Origin: Straminergon stramineum
Taxonomy: Eukaryota; Streptophyta; Bryopsida; Hypnales; Calliergonaceae
Direction of reading: 5' to 3'
Assembly (NCBI GenBank): GCA_963920665.1
Contig: OY987273.1
Coordinates: forward strand, 9,302,501-9,366,500
Length of the DNA stretch: 64,000 nt
The notes beneath the pieces were generated by a model. That model did no database searches. It had not been told where the DNA came from and saw only the letters and a program-made list of their open reading frames with translations. A program made the position numbers and the translations under genes. Numbering within the stretch: the stretch's first letter is position 1; the number at the start of each line of letters is the position of its first letter. Below, one piece after another: positions 44,752 through 56,871 of the stretch.

Positions 44752-47700
44752 ATGGCGGATCAAGGTGTTCCTACCAACAACGGGAGGACTTCAAGAGGTG
44801 AAAAAAGAAAGGGACTAAAGCGAAGGGGGCCCCTCATGGGCTTCACTATGAGATTTTAGATGTCCCAAACATCAAAGTGGAGAGCGGTTGGGAGGAGGAG
44901 GAAGGGGAATATTGGACCTTCAAAACATGCAAGAAGTATGTTAAAATGTACCACATTGGCAAGTTGTGGCCTCGAGATTGCCACGTGGTGCGTACACATG
45001 GTTTTTGTTGTAAGCCACGTAATTGCAACAATAAGTATTTTGTGCATTGATCAGAGGAGGTGTGGCGGGCGCTATTTGGGGACAAGCCAAGGATTAAGGG
45101 ATGCATAAATTATAGCGTGGCGTGCATGGTATATGCAGAACTCATTTTAAACCGCAAGGTAGATTGGAGCACTTATCCATCCAAGGTGGATTCTCCAGTT
45201 TTATTGCAACCCAATCAAAAAGACATTCCCGATCTGTACAATTCTCAAGCAGAACCAAGTGAACCAATGAAGACTCCAAAAGTATTAAAAAATACTACAA
45301 CGCGTACAACAAATGTCTCTGAGGTTTTAGGTGATGTAGTACAGTTAAGGCCCACAAAAGTGGCACAACCTTGCACCGAAGTGAGCAATGTCTCCTCGGG
45401 AGGTGTAGACAGAGAGGTTTTTGTAACTCCTCCAACGTGCTTCACATCCACACCGAATGTGATAACATTGGGTGAACAAAGCATGGCTCCAAGTAAGGAA
45501 ACTACAATGAATGAAACAACCTTGGGTAGTCTAGACATGGCTACAAACAAGGAAACAATGGTAGAAGAACGTGGGTCACCTTTTTCGCTAGATGGAGAGG
45601 TCAATGAGGACCAACTTGCAAGGACCAATGCTAGAATTCAGGGTTACATAGATAGTAAAGCTCTTGAGAGCTTGGTGGAATATGCAACTCCGATTTCTCA
45701 GCTGCCAACGACGCCAAGGCAAAGCCAAACCTTGAGCCCAATTCGAATGTTGAGTCCGCATCAAAACGTAAGCCCAAGTCGAAGGTTGAGCCCAAGACAA
45801 ATATTAAGCGCAGGAACTGGAGGGCATCCACATTTGGCAACTTTAAGCTCGGCTCAATTGGAGATTCTTTGTTCCATACCCATCGCCAATCAATTAGAAA
45901 AGCTGTTAGAATGTTGTAGTCATTGGCGAGTACTAGCAGAACAACATCTTCATTCTAATCCCGAAAATGAGGCAGGCAGTTCTAGTCAACTCGCAGGAAA
46001 AGGGGGATGGGGTACTATTTTGCAAACCGCATACAGATTGAGAACTTCATCTCAAATGGTAGCTAAAATTACTCCTTGGGTTAGGGACGTGGTAGAGGAA
46101 TTTTCCAAAATGGCACCTGAATTGTTGATGAGGGTCTTGGCTTTTTTCAATTTCATCGAGAAAGTGGCACCAATTCTTAAAGGTGGCATGATGAACTTAA
46201 AAAGTTTGATGGCCTTAGAGGAAGACATTCATCGGCTGAAGATGAAGTGTGAGGACTTGGAAATGAAGTTGCAGTTCTTGCAGAAAAACATGGAGCAGGA
46301 ATGTTGTAACAAGGTTGTTCAAAGAAAGCGCATCGAAGAATTTGAGCTTGAAGTACAAGAGTTGAAGGAGGCTAGGCCTACCATAGACTCCATGATCATT
46401 CCATTTGTGCAAGAAAGTCAAGAGAGCGATCAACTCTCTCTTCCTTTTGAGAAGGCAAAAGCGGTGGAGACGTTCATCATCTTGAATTTGGATGAGGTTG
46501 GGAATGACAAGAAATGTAAAGAAGCAGTATAGACCATCATTCCTAATGTTTCCCGTACATTGCTGGATGCTTCGACGCAAACGACAGGCAGTGAGGTGGA
46601 GGAGCTACAATTGAAATTAGATGAAGCAATTCAAGAGAAAATCCTTGTTGAGGTGGAGTTGGACCGATTTCAAAGAATCATGGACATGGAGGAATGCATG
46701 CCGAAGAGCAGATTAGAGTCTCGATGGTTGGCATGGGTACAGAAACTCCAAGACAAACCCTCTATAGTATCTTGAGCAATGAAAGGGCTTATGAAATTGG
46801 CAATGAAGTCGGATGAAGAATGCAATGCCGTAGAGACCTCTTTGCTTCAGTTCAAGAAAGTGTTTGATGAACATCCAAGGGGTTCCACCAAAATTACATG
46901 TTGGGGGGATATGGATGACATGTTTGAGCGGTTGAACCACGCAAAGAAGGACAATGTTGCACACATCGATTGGGCCTTGGAAGTAGAAGAAGGGTGGGTC
47001 CCTTACAACACGCTTTTAGCGCACATCAAGGAGAAAGACAAGACAGTAGTGCATGCTTGCGATCTAGACCCAAGAATCTTGAAGAGTCATTGTAGCCTTT
47101 GCCAAGGTCCTTTTGGCCCTCTAGGAGCCCTAACCATGGGCCAATGTCACCACACTTTTCACGTGACATGCATCGTGAAAGCATCACTCATTCGTTCGGT
47201 TTGTGCTGAGTGTCCTTCTCCTCTGAGCTCTCGATTCTATGAAATGCTTGGGATCTTGGAAGATATGCCCCCCGGCCACGAATATAACCGATGGACCCTT
47301 CCTCTTGATCAAGGGCCATACCAGTTCCAGAATTTCTTGCATTGGGGGCGACCTCTCACGTGGGATTCAATTGAATGCCGACATGGATTGTATGAGGAGT
47401 CTGGAGAGCCAGTGGATCCTTTCATGTGGATGACCGTTAACAGAGAGGTGGAGTTGTGGGCCCGGGGTATTGAAGATGGTGAGGCTCGTGAATTGTTTTG
47501 TCGCAATATGGGGGGCCATTGGAGTATGCAACACAAGAAGTTTTTTCGGTTTCCCGACAAAGAAGTGCGAAAAGGGCCCAAAAAAACTTGGTTAGAGGTG
47601 GAGCATGCTCAAGAGTTCAATGAGCAATACGGGGCTTATAATCACACTTTGATTGGTAGGGCCCTTTTCTTGTCAAAGTTGGAAGAAACTGCTAAAGCTC

Positions 47701-48143
47701 GTGCTCTTGTTGAAATAGATGGGGAAACAACTACAGGGCATTCATTTGTGGAGGTAGCTGGGGCATTTGACAAGAAGATAGGTAACATCATAGCTAAATG
47801 GAGGGGGTTTCTATTGGCCGATTTTCGACCAATAGGGTTACCCATCAAAGGTGATGACGAACAAGTCAATGTATTCATAGATCGAGTGGATGCTGCTTTG
47901 AGGGCCTTGAAGGTTGAAGAAGTAGATTTGTCTCCAAAGCGAAGCTCAAAACGGAAGAGAGAGGATGACAATGACGATGACCACTCTCCAGAAACTAAAA
48001 GACAGTTTACAGTGGTGGACATGGAGGTTAGATCCAGAGGAGGTGTTGTCTACAGTCATGGGCCAAATACTCAACGAATGAGTGCAAGACTTTTGGCTAA
48101 GGAGGGGCCATCTCACAATTTAGGAGAGGGTTGTGGTTCTTAA
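44752..48143 (+). pseudogene. ORF-A copy 2: coiled-coil RING-H2 accessory protein
   Basis: Same gene as 13812-17204: 3392 against 3393 nt, the difference being one lost A in an A run near 44803 that shifts the frame. Stops at 45048 (TGA for CGA), 46530 (TAG for CGG) and 46773 (TGA for CGA) are absent from copy 1, which has three others. The module here reads FKTCKKYVKM, with the second Cys that ORF-B also has. The long open part (46779-48143, 454 codons) contains the intact RING-H2 finger (HCSLC...GQCHHTFHVTC...VCAEC), the C-terminal WGRPLTW...CRHGLYEE region, and the basic-acidic nuclear-signal-like stretch. Since the copies have no lesion in common, their common ancestor probably coded for a full-length protein. 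Confidence 0.8.
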
Positions 48144-48550
48144 ATATAAGAGCGACTTTCCTTATTTTATTATGTTTAAATGTTTAATAGTATAGAAGTA
48201 TACCGGCGAGTGTGGCTTGAATGTTATAAGGGTTGAGTACTACTAGTAATTCATTGTACTTATGATGAATTTTGATTTGTTTTGAAGTTCTTTATATATC
48301 CAAATATGAAATATCAATATATATATATATCTTTGAATTCATCATTTGTTTTGCTTTCTTTTAAGTTCATGCTATGGTGATTTATGAAGGACAACTTTTT
48401 GTGAAGTATGTTTTTTTCATGCTCATCTAGAAATTTTAAATTATAAGACCCTTTGACAAAACCATAATTTTCTGAAATCTCCTCATTGGCTCATTCCATC
48501 CATAAATCCCTATTTTGTCCCACATCTCTTGAAGCATTGAACATTTGAAC
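48144..48550. other. AT-rich 3' flank of ORF-A, copy 2
   Basis: Non-coding counterpart of 17205-17620; its (ta)n tract is slightly longer than in copy 1. Confidence 0.5.
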
Positions 48551-48559
48551 ATGACCTAC

Positions 48560-48715
48560 CCCACCTGTCCGCCCCAAACCACCCATCCGCCCGACCTCCC
48601 ATCCGCTCGACCTCTTGTCCACTCAACCTCTCGTCCGCCCGTCCACCTGTCCACAATATCCGTCCGCTCGTTTGGTGGACCGTCTGTCCGCCGCGGAATC
48701 AGCCGACGTGGGATT
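48560..48715. promoter_or_regulatory. CCGTCCGC array upstream of the transposase, copy 2
   Basis: About 155 bp of cgcccgacc/cgtccgc words ending about 300 bp before the transposase ATG; contracted against copy 1 (17625-18005). Confidence 0.55.
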
Positions 48716-49011
48716 GCATGTTCTATGGATTCAAAAATGGTCTCCAACAGTCAGGCCAATTTGAGAGACTATAATTGTAGGAAAGAAGTCATTTGAGAGC
48801 ACTCTTGAAAACTGAACGCTAAGATTTCCAAGGGCTAGGAGCTGCAATTTTTGTGTCCTTTGCTTGGTAATGTATAGTTCAATGGATGGGAGGGCCTTGA
48901 TTTTCATGGCTTTGTGCATTCATTTTTTATTATATTTGGACATTGTTCATCCAGTCTTCACATTTTGAATTTGATTCCAATATACGGAATTAAAATTTGT
49001 GCCTTGCCACT

Positions 49012-52000
49012 ATGAGCAAGGATTGGTCTGGTTGGTATGGTACCCCATCAACCGGTAAGGTAAAGTGCAAGGCTTGCAACTCGGTGTTTGCGAAGAAGAT
49101 AAGCCGTATGTTGAGCCATTTAGGATATGAAGGCCCATCAGGTGTTCATGATACAAGAGTGAGTCTTTGTTTGCAATTGATGCCGGATGTTCGAATCCTA
49201 TTTCTTCGATCTAATGGGGCATTCCTACAGAGACCGATCATTGACAATGTAGATGTTGGTAGGATGCGTATGGTCGTTCGCAATTTTTCAAATGAGAGGG
49301 ATATGGCGCATTCTACTCAAGAAGACTCATGCGCAGCACCGGAAGAATTTGTTGGTGTAGGATCTGAAGTAAACCAAACTACAAAAACATCCAGTGATTG
49401 TGAGACTCCTAGGGCATCAGATAGTAGACCTCAAAGACAGAGTAGTCTAGTGGATGGCTTTGAATCTGCAACAAAACGCAATTTGAATGTAGTGTGGGTC
49501 AATTTCTTTTATGCGGCAAACATACCATTTGCCATAGCTCGAAATCCATCATTTAAAGAAGTAGTGAAAAAAACAGCCGAGTGCTATGGACCCTACACTC
49601 CACCATTGTATCATGATTTATGCCATAAATTGCTTGACCAAGCGAAGATCGACATCAAAACAAAGCTTCATAGTCGGACTGAAGATAGCATTCGGAAGTT
49701 TGGAGCAACATTGTCTATTGATGGATGGAGTTTGGTTACCAATCGACCATTGATAAATGCCATGCTTGTATCTTCTGCGGGTGAACAATTTCTAGGATCG
49801 GTGGATACAAGTGGAATCGAAAAGAATGCTCCTTTTTTGGCCTCTGTCTTGGAAAAGTTTATAGAACAAGTAGGCCCCACAAATATTGTGCAAGTGACTA
49901 CAAACAACACTCCTGTAAAATTGGCAGCATGGAATATGGTGTCGAGTAAATATCTGCACATTTTCTTTCAAGGTTGTGTGGTGCACGCCTTGAATTTGTT
50001 GCTTCAAGATTGGGGGAAGCAAGAATGGTTGAAGGACCTCGTGGAAAAGGCCCTAACCGTTGTGAAGTTTTTCAGATTGCGGCATATGCCACTAGCTATA
50101 TTTCAAAAGCACGAAACAAAGAATAGCTTATTGATGTCAGTGAAAACAAGATTTGCCTCCAATTTCTTCATGATTTCTTGTTTGTTGAAGGTCAAGACTA
50201 CATTGCAACAAAGTGTGGTGGATCCACAATGGGTAGAATATGTGCTCAAGTTAAGGGACACGAAGAACACAAAATCTCGTATGGAGTCTCGGGAGGTGAA
50301 GAAGACAATTTTAGATGAGCATTTTTGGGCCCATGCCACTAATTTATGAGAATTGATGGCTCCTGTGGTGTTTGGTCTATGTGATTTGGATGCGAAGACA
50401 CCATGCATGGGCAAGGTGTTGCACATCATGAGGAATTTAGAGAAGCATGTCTTCTCTTTACGACAGGAGCCCTTTGGTTTGTCCTTGGACTTAGCCATTC
50501 CTATTGAAAAGTCATTTGGTAAGCGGCGGGAAATGGTAGAGACCGATCTACATTATGTAAGAGCTCTTTTGAACCCTTACCTTCTTCATGATAAAGAACT
50601 AGCTAACGATCAAGATGCAACAGATGCATGCAAGCGCGTTATCAGAAAAATATGTCAATCGGGAACTTACCCTGACGTAGTGAAAGAGTTTGTAGCATTT
50701 CGACACCGAGATCCTCCGTTCCACGGCATGTTGGATCCGGCCGAGCAAAAATTGTCGGCACATGCTTGGTGGGATTTTGAGGGTGCATGTGGCCAGCTCA
50801 TTGCTCCAATTGCAAAGAGGATTTTGGCCCAACCAATGTCATCATCTTCATATGAACGAAATTGGAGTAGCTATTCTTTTGTTCACAACAAATCCCGAAA
50901 CAAGTTGAGGCCACAGAGAGCAGCTGATTTGGTATATGTATACACCAATTCCAAAGTCATAGTCGTATCGAAGGAGAAGGATGAAAAGAAGTGGTACCAT
51001 GACAACGTGGAGTTCAAAGATTCGGAAGGGCCTATCTTAGAAGACGAAGATGATGAATATGTATCTGATGATAGAGATGCTGTGAATTATGATATGCACA
51101 ATTTTGACAATGAAATGTTTGAGACTCCTAATCAAAACAATGAAGACTTTGGAGTCGCGGATGGAGACATGTATGAGTTTCGATCACATGAGGATGATTG
51201 CGGGCTTGATGATGATGTACCTTCGATAGCTAGATTTGTGGATGGAACCAGATTCATTAGTAGTAGAAATCTTCTACTAAACATAGAGGATACGTATGTA
51301 GAGATAAGGGCGACCAATAGAACAACGGTTGCGAATGATGGGAGTCTTGAAAATGATGAAGTGATTCCCATTTCCGATGCTCCATCCCCGATATTCGCTG
51401 TAGAAAAAATGACCAATATGAAGACAAAGGAGGATGTGAGGTGAACGTGTCCAATGCAATTTTGCGTCAATAGTGGTATCGGCAAGCAAGAAATGTGGGG
51501 AAGCAAATATTGGAAATGCCAAACCACACGAAGTACAAGACAATGTTGAAGCACATTCGATGGAGTTAGGCAGCCCAATTTTTGTCAACAATGGTGTTGG
51601 CAAAATGCACCTCATGGAAGATTCTCCCGAACTACCACGTAGCACTCCTCCACGTGCACTATTTAAAAGCGATGCCACGACATTGGATGGTTCAAGGAAA
51701 TCACGGCTTGGAAAAAGACATTTGTTTCCTATGAAAGAGATGAGTTCCGGAGGCAATACAAGTTGAACCATTTTATCATGTACCGATGATGATGATAAGG
51801 ATGAGACATTGGCTTCAATGTTTATTCAACATTGGGGCCATCCACCACACCATTCCTTGAAATCATTAGGCTAGACATCGCAATCTTTGAATGCAATGTA
51901 GTTAATTATTCAAGGAGCGCCAAAAGTAGAGATATCCCAGGGTGAAGACTCCATTAAAGCTCGTAAAAAAAGAATAATGCAACCCTTTGCTACCTCCCCA

Positions 52001-52306
52001 ACCAAAAGACCGAATGTGGGTAGAACCCCACTTGATAGGTATCAAGTGGGGTCAAAGAAGAAAATGAAAACAATCCCTAGCCTTAAAGAAGGTATTGGTA
52101 AGGCTATATTAAGAGCCAAAATGGAGAAGAAGACCGGTTGATCAATGAGATCATTGACATCTACCCAAGTACAAAAAGGAGTGAAAATTGTACAATCTTC
52201 ATCAAACGACATGGAAGAGACATCTAGCGATGAAGATGACCGATGGGGAACTAGATGTGATAGTAGCGGGGCTGAGGTGAAAGAAGATAGTGATTACAAG
52301 CCTTAG
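49012..52306 (+). pseudogene. hAT transposase copy 2
   Basis: ATG 49012, collinear with 18313-21621. Lesions: TGA at 50347 (CGA in copy 1), a lost A near 51404, a 12-nt deletion and a further lost base near 51445-51465, TGA at 51764 and TGA at 52138. Two stops, 51872 and 51899, are shared with copy 1. The BED-like finger and SIDGW (D237) are kept, but the second catalytic motif reads VTTNNTP instead of VTADNAP: codon 298 (49903) is AAC for GAC, so the Asp is lost. E615 is kept (NW context SYERNW). The 447 codons before 50347 are open. This copy cannot make an active transposase. Confidence 0.87.
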
Positions 52307-52779
52307 AGATTTAAAGAATGTAGGCTTAGGTGTTTAGGTGCTTATGATACATTGAGCATGTAATGGCAATTGATTGTTTGAAGCTTCCATTGCAATTGGA
52401 GTTTGCTTATTGATGTTGAAAATATGATTACTTTTATTTGAATTGCAAAACCAAGAAGAAGTCCCCCCAAAATTGATTGTGTTCCTCTTTCTTTGTATGA
52501 AGCATGATACATTGCAAGATACATATATAATGCAACAATTTTGACTTCATGATTGTCATAGAATCATAGATTTGGTAATTTTCAAGGTGAAGAGAATTTT
52601 TAATTTTTTTTTTAATCCTTTCCCTTGATAATTCATAATTGCAATTATAGTGTACAATATCTTTGGTTGATTACACTACAAAGGATAGTCCATAACTCCA
52701 TATGTTATTGTAAAAAGCATTCAAGGAATCAAAGTTTACTTGAAGGAGTTGAAGCTTTGTATTAAAAAACTAGCCACTA

Positions 52780-52934
52780 GACGTCCACCCGCTCGCCCGT
52801 CTGCCCGACTGCATTTACTCAAGGTAAATTTGCGGACAGTGTTTTTTACCCACTGGAGATGCAGCGTCTACAAGGTCCGGTCGGCCAATTTTTGGATACA
52901 ATTTTGCTTGGGACGCTTACTTTTGTCAACCCTG
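52780..52934. repeat. Right terminal region of hAT copy 2
   Basis: cgtccacccgctcgcccgtc words, decayed palindrome tttactcaaggtaaa at 52814-52828, and terminus TTGTCAACCCTG. Aligns with 22090-22253. Confidence 0.82.
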
Positions 52935-52942
52935 TTTAGTAG
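52935..52942. repeat. Right target site duplication TTTAGTAG of hAT copy 2
   Basis: Matches 34384-34391 exactly. Confidence 0.92.
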
Positions 52943-54110
52943 TCTTTAATTGAAGTTTCCATGTCTTATAGTTGTATGCACAACTTTATCATCATTTAGT
53001 GCTTACTAGTACTTACGGATTAACTAGTAGTTAGAAATTTGTCTTGGGATCTTCTTAGATGATTAACCTAAGATCGTCTACATGCATCTTTACAATTGCT
53101 AATTTGGACAAAATCATTATAAAGTGCTATTTGGAGGCATATGTTAGGTTTTGATATAGAAACCAAGATTCTAGATTGTGAATTCTAGATTCCAAATGTA
53201 TGGTTAGATTCACCAATGTTGTGACCAATATTTTTATATAATTTTTGAAAAGAGAATTAAAAATCACTTCAATATTCGATTTGAAATAGGACATCATTTT
53301 TTAGTAAAAATTGGTAGAAAGAATTTGAAATGAGCTTCTCTTCATATGTCTATTTAAAAAAAAATTTATGTCCTTAGAATAAATGACTTCATTTTGTCTA
53401 ATCTTGTCTTGAAGTAGAGTCATTGCAATTTAGGTTTGGTCAACCACTTGATCTACTTCCATTTTGAAAATTTTAGAGAAATATGTATTCTAGTAACAAA
53501 ATTCCAACCATTAGATAGGACAATAATTTCATAGAGTCTCTCCACAAATTAGAATATCTTTCATCCAAGAAACAATGAGGATGAAACTTATATTTGAATT
53601 TCTTCATTGTCCTAAATATGCACATCATAGTGCATAGGGATTAAATAAAATTTCTTTAATGTTAAATGCACACTTTAATTATCCCACCTTAAAGTTCACA
53701 GAAATGTCATTAGATGCCATATTTCATTTCATTTCCAAAAAATTGACCACATCATAGTGTAGTGTTCGTTGAATTTCTAACTCGTGGTTCCCTAAGGTAG
53801 GGTTGCCTTGGAGACACTATGGCCCACCCAATATGTAGTCTCTTTTAGCGAAGTCGCCCCTTAGACGAGGTTGCCTTAATGCCCATGTAAGTAGTCGCAA
53901 GAGGACCCGCCCCCCCCCCCCCCATTATGGTTATCCGCAAGCACATGTGGGTGCCTATAGGTACTAAAGCATTCATTGGCACCTGTAGTCGCCACTCCTA
54001 GCTTTATGTATAGTCTTTTACCTGCCTCATAGTAGTTGAATGTGTGCTTGTGGGCCAAGTGTGCCTTTGGAGGGGGAAATTCTTGCAATTTTCATCTACA
54101 AATTTGAAGA
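52943..54110. other. Intergenic, no gene; gtcgcc-type repeats at 53780-54010
   Basis: AT-rich up to 53760. Then 'ggttgcctt', 'agtcgcc' and 'tagtcgc' words resemble the complement of the 30820-33020 repeat motif. A C run of about 17 lies near 53909. Confidence 0.45.
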
Positions 54111-54122
54111 AAGCTACGCCTA

Positions 54123-54938
54123 TTGCTAGGTACTAGTAGCATGTCTAACGCAAGGGGAGGTAGTAGCACAAGGTGGAAGTCACTATGGGATATGGAATAT
54201 CCATCTCACTTTGAAGTGCCTATATCTACCAATGTGGCAACAAGGAATGTAGCTATTACAAAGAAGAAGAAGCCTAGAACATCACATGACAAGGATCTAA
54301 TGTATCCTCCTCCAAGTTATACAAGGTATGCATATGAGGCATCTTTGCAATGGTATGTTGGAAAAAATGCACAGTTCTTGGAGGTGAGCTACTTGAGGGA
54401 CCCTTTGACAAGTAGCGAGAAGTTGACGGATGATTTGCATGCTAGAATTTTAAGCAAGTGCTTAGAATCTAAGGACTTTGGAGACATGGACTTAATGTAC
54501 AATTCCAAACTAGAGCAATGGCTTACTGATACTATTCAATCATGCATTTTTAAGACCAAGAGATTGATGATGGAAGTGTGACCACAGGCGGTGGGAGATG
54601 CAAAAGATGACGAGGCCAAAGAATGCTAGGAGAAGATGGAGTGGTGGCTAAACGTTGTGAAGAAATTGGCAAAGTCTGAAGCAAGGGGTTTCAAGTAGAA
54701 AAATGACACTCTGAAGGCATCATTTGCGAGGGAGGGTGGATCTTGTATCACATGGATCCCAGCTTTGGCAAAGGTGGAGCCCCTTAGTGGTTTTTTCCAT
54801 AAAGGTGGTCACAGAAAGGTGCATAAGGTGTACATTCAAGGGATGGATACAATATTGCCATACATTGCTCTTGTAGGGAAAATGCCAAAGACCAAGAACT
54901 TATAGGATGCGAGGCTAGAACGGTCTGTAGAGGCCTTG
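54123..54938 (+). pseudogene. Decayed gene of unknown family, cut by the CACTA element
   Basis: One frame of about 272 codons (possible starts 54123 or the nearby ATG in MSNARGG) with stops at 54579 (TGA), 54627, 54696 and 54903 (TAG). Each would be TGG by one change, so the ancestor probably had Trp there. Residues 1-60 are basic and Ser/Thr-rich; later parts include PSYTRYAYEASLQWYVGKNA, EQWLTDTIQSCIFKTKR and WWLNVVKKLAKSEA. I do not recognise the family. The frame is coding-like up to 54938, where the CACTAAAAG end of a transposon begins, so the 3' part is missing or lies beyond the insertion. Confidence 0.5.
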
Positions 54939-55676
54939 CACTAAAAGAAAATAGGGGTATAAATGATTGCACAGTCATTCAGATCTCCACGAAATGACTA
55001 GAAAATGACTATCCCTCTCTAATTGCACGTTGTGGCCTTTGTCAACAATGTTCGAGTCATTTTCCAGTTGCGCGTGTGACTAGTGGATGAAGAAGTGATG
55101 AAAACCTCACTTCCAGTACGAGTTTTCATTAGGGTATTCAGTTGTTTTGTTCCACTTGAACGAGAAGTCATATTTTGGGACTTGGCATTACTCATATCGA
55201 ACTCCGGAATGATTGACATGTCACTGAGCATGTTTGGCGGGAATTTGACGTTGCCTACATGGCCGCGCCTGTGCTAACGTGTGAGCGTTTTGCGACTGAG
55301 TCATTTACCGATGACTACAAGTCACAGTTTGCCACTAGTTTACACTTCTAGGCCACTTCCAGGTGATTGTCTTAACTCTCACATATATATAGTTGGAGAC
55401 ATTTGTGGAGTCATTTCTTAGGGGAGGATTCTTTTTGACAATAGTATATTACCAGTGCATGAAAGATGAAGATACACAACATATTTGATTGACTTCTGAC
55501 CTGCATGCTTAATTGAAGCATATGGTTTAAGGATTATAATGTTGCAAATGGAGTTAACAAAAAAACTTTTTACTTAGCTCTGGAAGGTGGTACAAGACAA
55601 TAATCTTATATTCTGTGCACTTCAAGAATTCAATAGTAGCGTGCCCATTCTAGGGTTAAGTGGGGACTCCTTAGAC

Positions 55677-56797
55677 TGTCACGACCCTCATCACAAGGCG
55701 TGCCTGTGCCACCTTGGTGAGCAAGGGGGACATTGGGGGTGACTCCCCAAGCCTTGCAAGAGATGAGGTGAGGGGGACTAGGAGTCCCGAGCAATCAGAG
55801 CAATGTAGCGCTCTGATTCGGACGAATTTGGGGGCGTGTGATACGTTCTTGGAAAGGTCTTGAGAAGACGCTTCTAGCCGTCCAAAGAACGCGTGATTTG
55901 GACTTGCGATTCAAAAGTTATGGGCGTTCAAAGTTGGGGGTGTCCCGGTCGCGCCGGGAGTGCCCTGGCCGCGCCGGGAGTGTCCCGAATCTTTGGAGGG
56001 CGATATCTTTGTGAGTACTTGTCCGAATGGAGCAAGTGAGTAGTCCATCGGCATTTACGCGTCGCGTAGATGTCGAAAATGAGGTCGCATGTGCAATTTG
56101 GATCCTGGACCGCAAAGTTATGCCGGGTGGAATTTCGGGAGTCCCAAACTAGTGCGAATCGGGAGAAACGGGGTGGTCTTCCAAAACTAAAGGGTGTTTG
56201 GGAGTCCCCCTTGACATACAAGGGGGGGGGCTGCCAAATCCCGCAGGGAGTACTATGAGGAGGGGTGGTCTCCCTCCTCACTCCCGGATGGTGCCATGGT
56301 GAGCCTAAGTGGCCCCGGGTGGTGAGGTTAGTGTTGGAGCCTCACCACCACTTGTGTGTTACCATGGAGTGCTTGTGCACTCCTTGATACCGGTTGGGTG
56401 GTGTCCCACTCCACACTAGGCCATTGTGTGAGTCCCGTTTGGTGAGTCCCGATTAGTGAGTCTTGAAATGAGTTGGGTTGGGCCTAGTGGGGAGTTGGGT
56501 CCCATTCAAGGGCGGTTAGCACCGGTGGGAATAGTGCCTCACCGAGTGCTTGGACATCAATGGAAGTTCCACCCCATGTCATCAAATAACATGCCTGGTG
56601 TCTTGTGGGAGTTAAGTATTGGAAGGAAAGGATTGGGAGTCACGGAGGAATGGGGAACCCTGTGATTTGAGTTGGAACCTAACATTGTGGGTGCGTGGCA
56701 TGTGCAGAGTTAGGAGAGCATGAACCTTGGTGGCATTGAGGTGTTAAGTGTTTGGAAAGTGAGCTTAAGGTGGTAAGTGTCACTAAGGGGCGTGACA
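55677..56797. mobile_element. Solo LTR with TAGAC target duplication
   Basis: Starts TGTCACGACCC and ends GGGCGTGACA; flanked by TAGAC at 55672-55676 and 56798-56802. The first 400 bp closely match the solo LTR at 41271; the middle is more diverged and carries a small internal duplication of 'gcgccgggagtg'. It sits just 3' of the transposase coding end in the CACTA element. Confidence 0.92.
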
Positions 56798-56871
56798 TAG
56801 ACGAAGGGGAGGATACCACTTTGAAGTACTGGATATGGTTGCGTGACCCCGGTAACGACTAGTATTACTCC

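Larger units (their letters stand above)
34392..52934. mobile_element. Multi-gene hAT transposon, copy 2, 18.5 kb with 8-bp target duplication
   Basis: The left end TAGGGTTGATAGG starts at 34392 and the right end ...TGTCAACCCTG stops at 52934; the pair is an imperfect (C/T)AGGGTTGA terminal inverted repeat. A perfect TTTAGTAG flanks both sides. Order inside: left GC-rich end, kinase-like gene (-), GC array, AT-rich spacer, ORF-B (-), GC array, solo LTR, AT-rich spacer with a TTTAGGG tract, GC array, ORF-A (+), GC array, hAT transposase (+), right GC-rich end. Without the solo LTR it is about 17.4 kb. All four genes carry stops or frameshifts, so it is not autonomous now. The bounded ends argue that the accessory genes travelled with the transposase. 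Confidence 0.88.
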
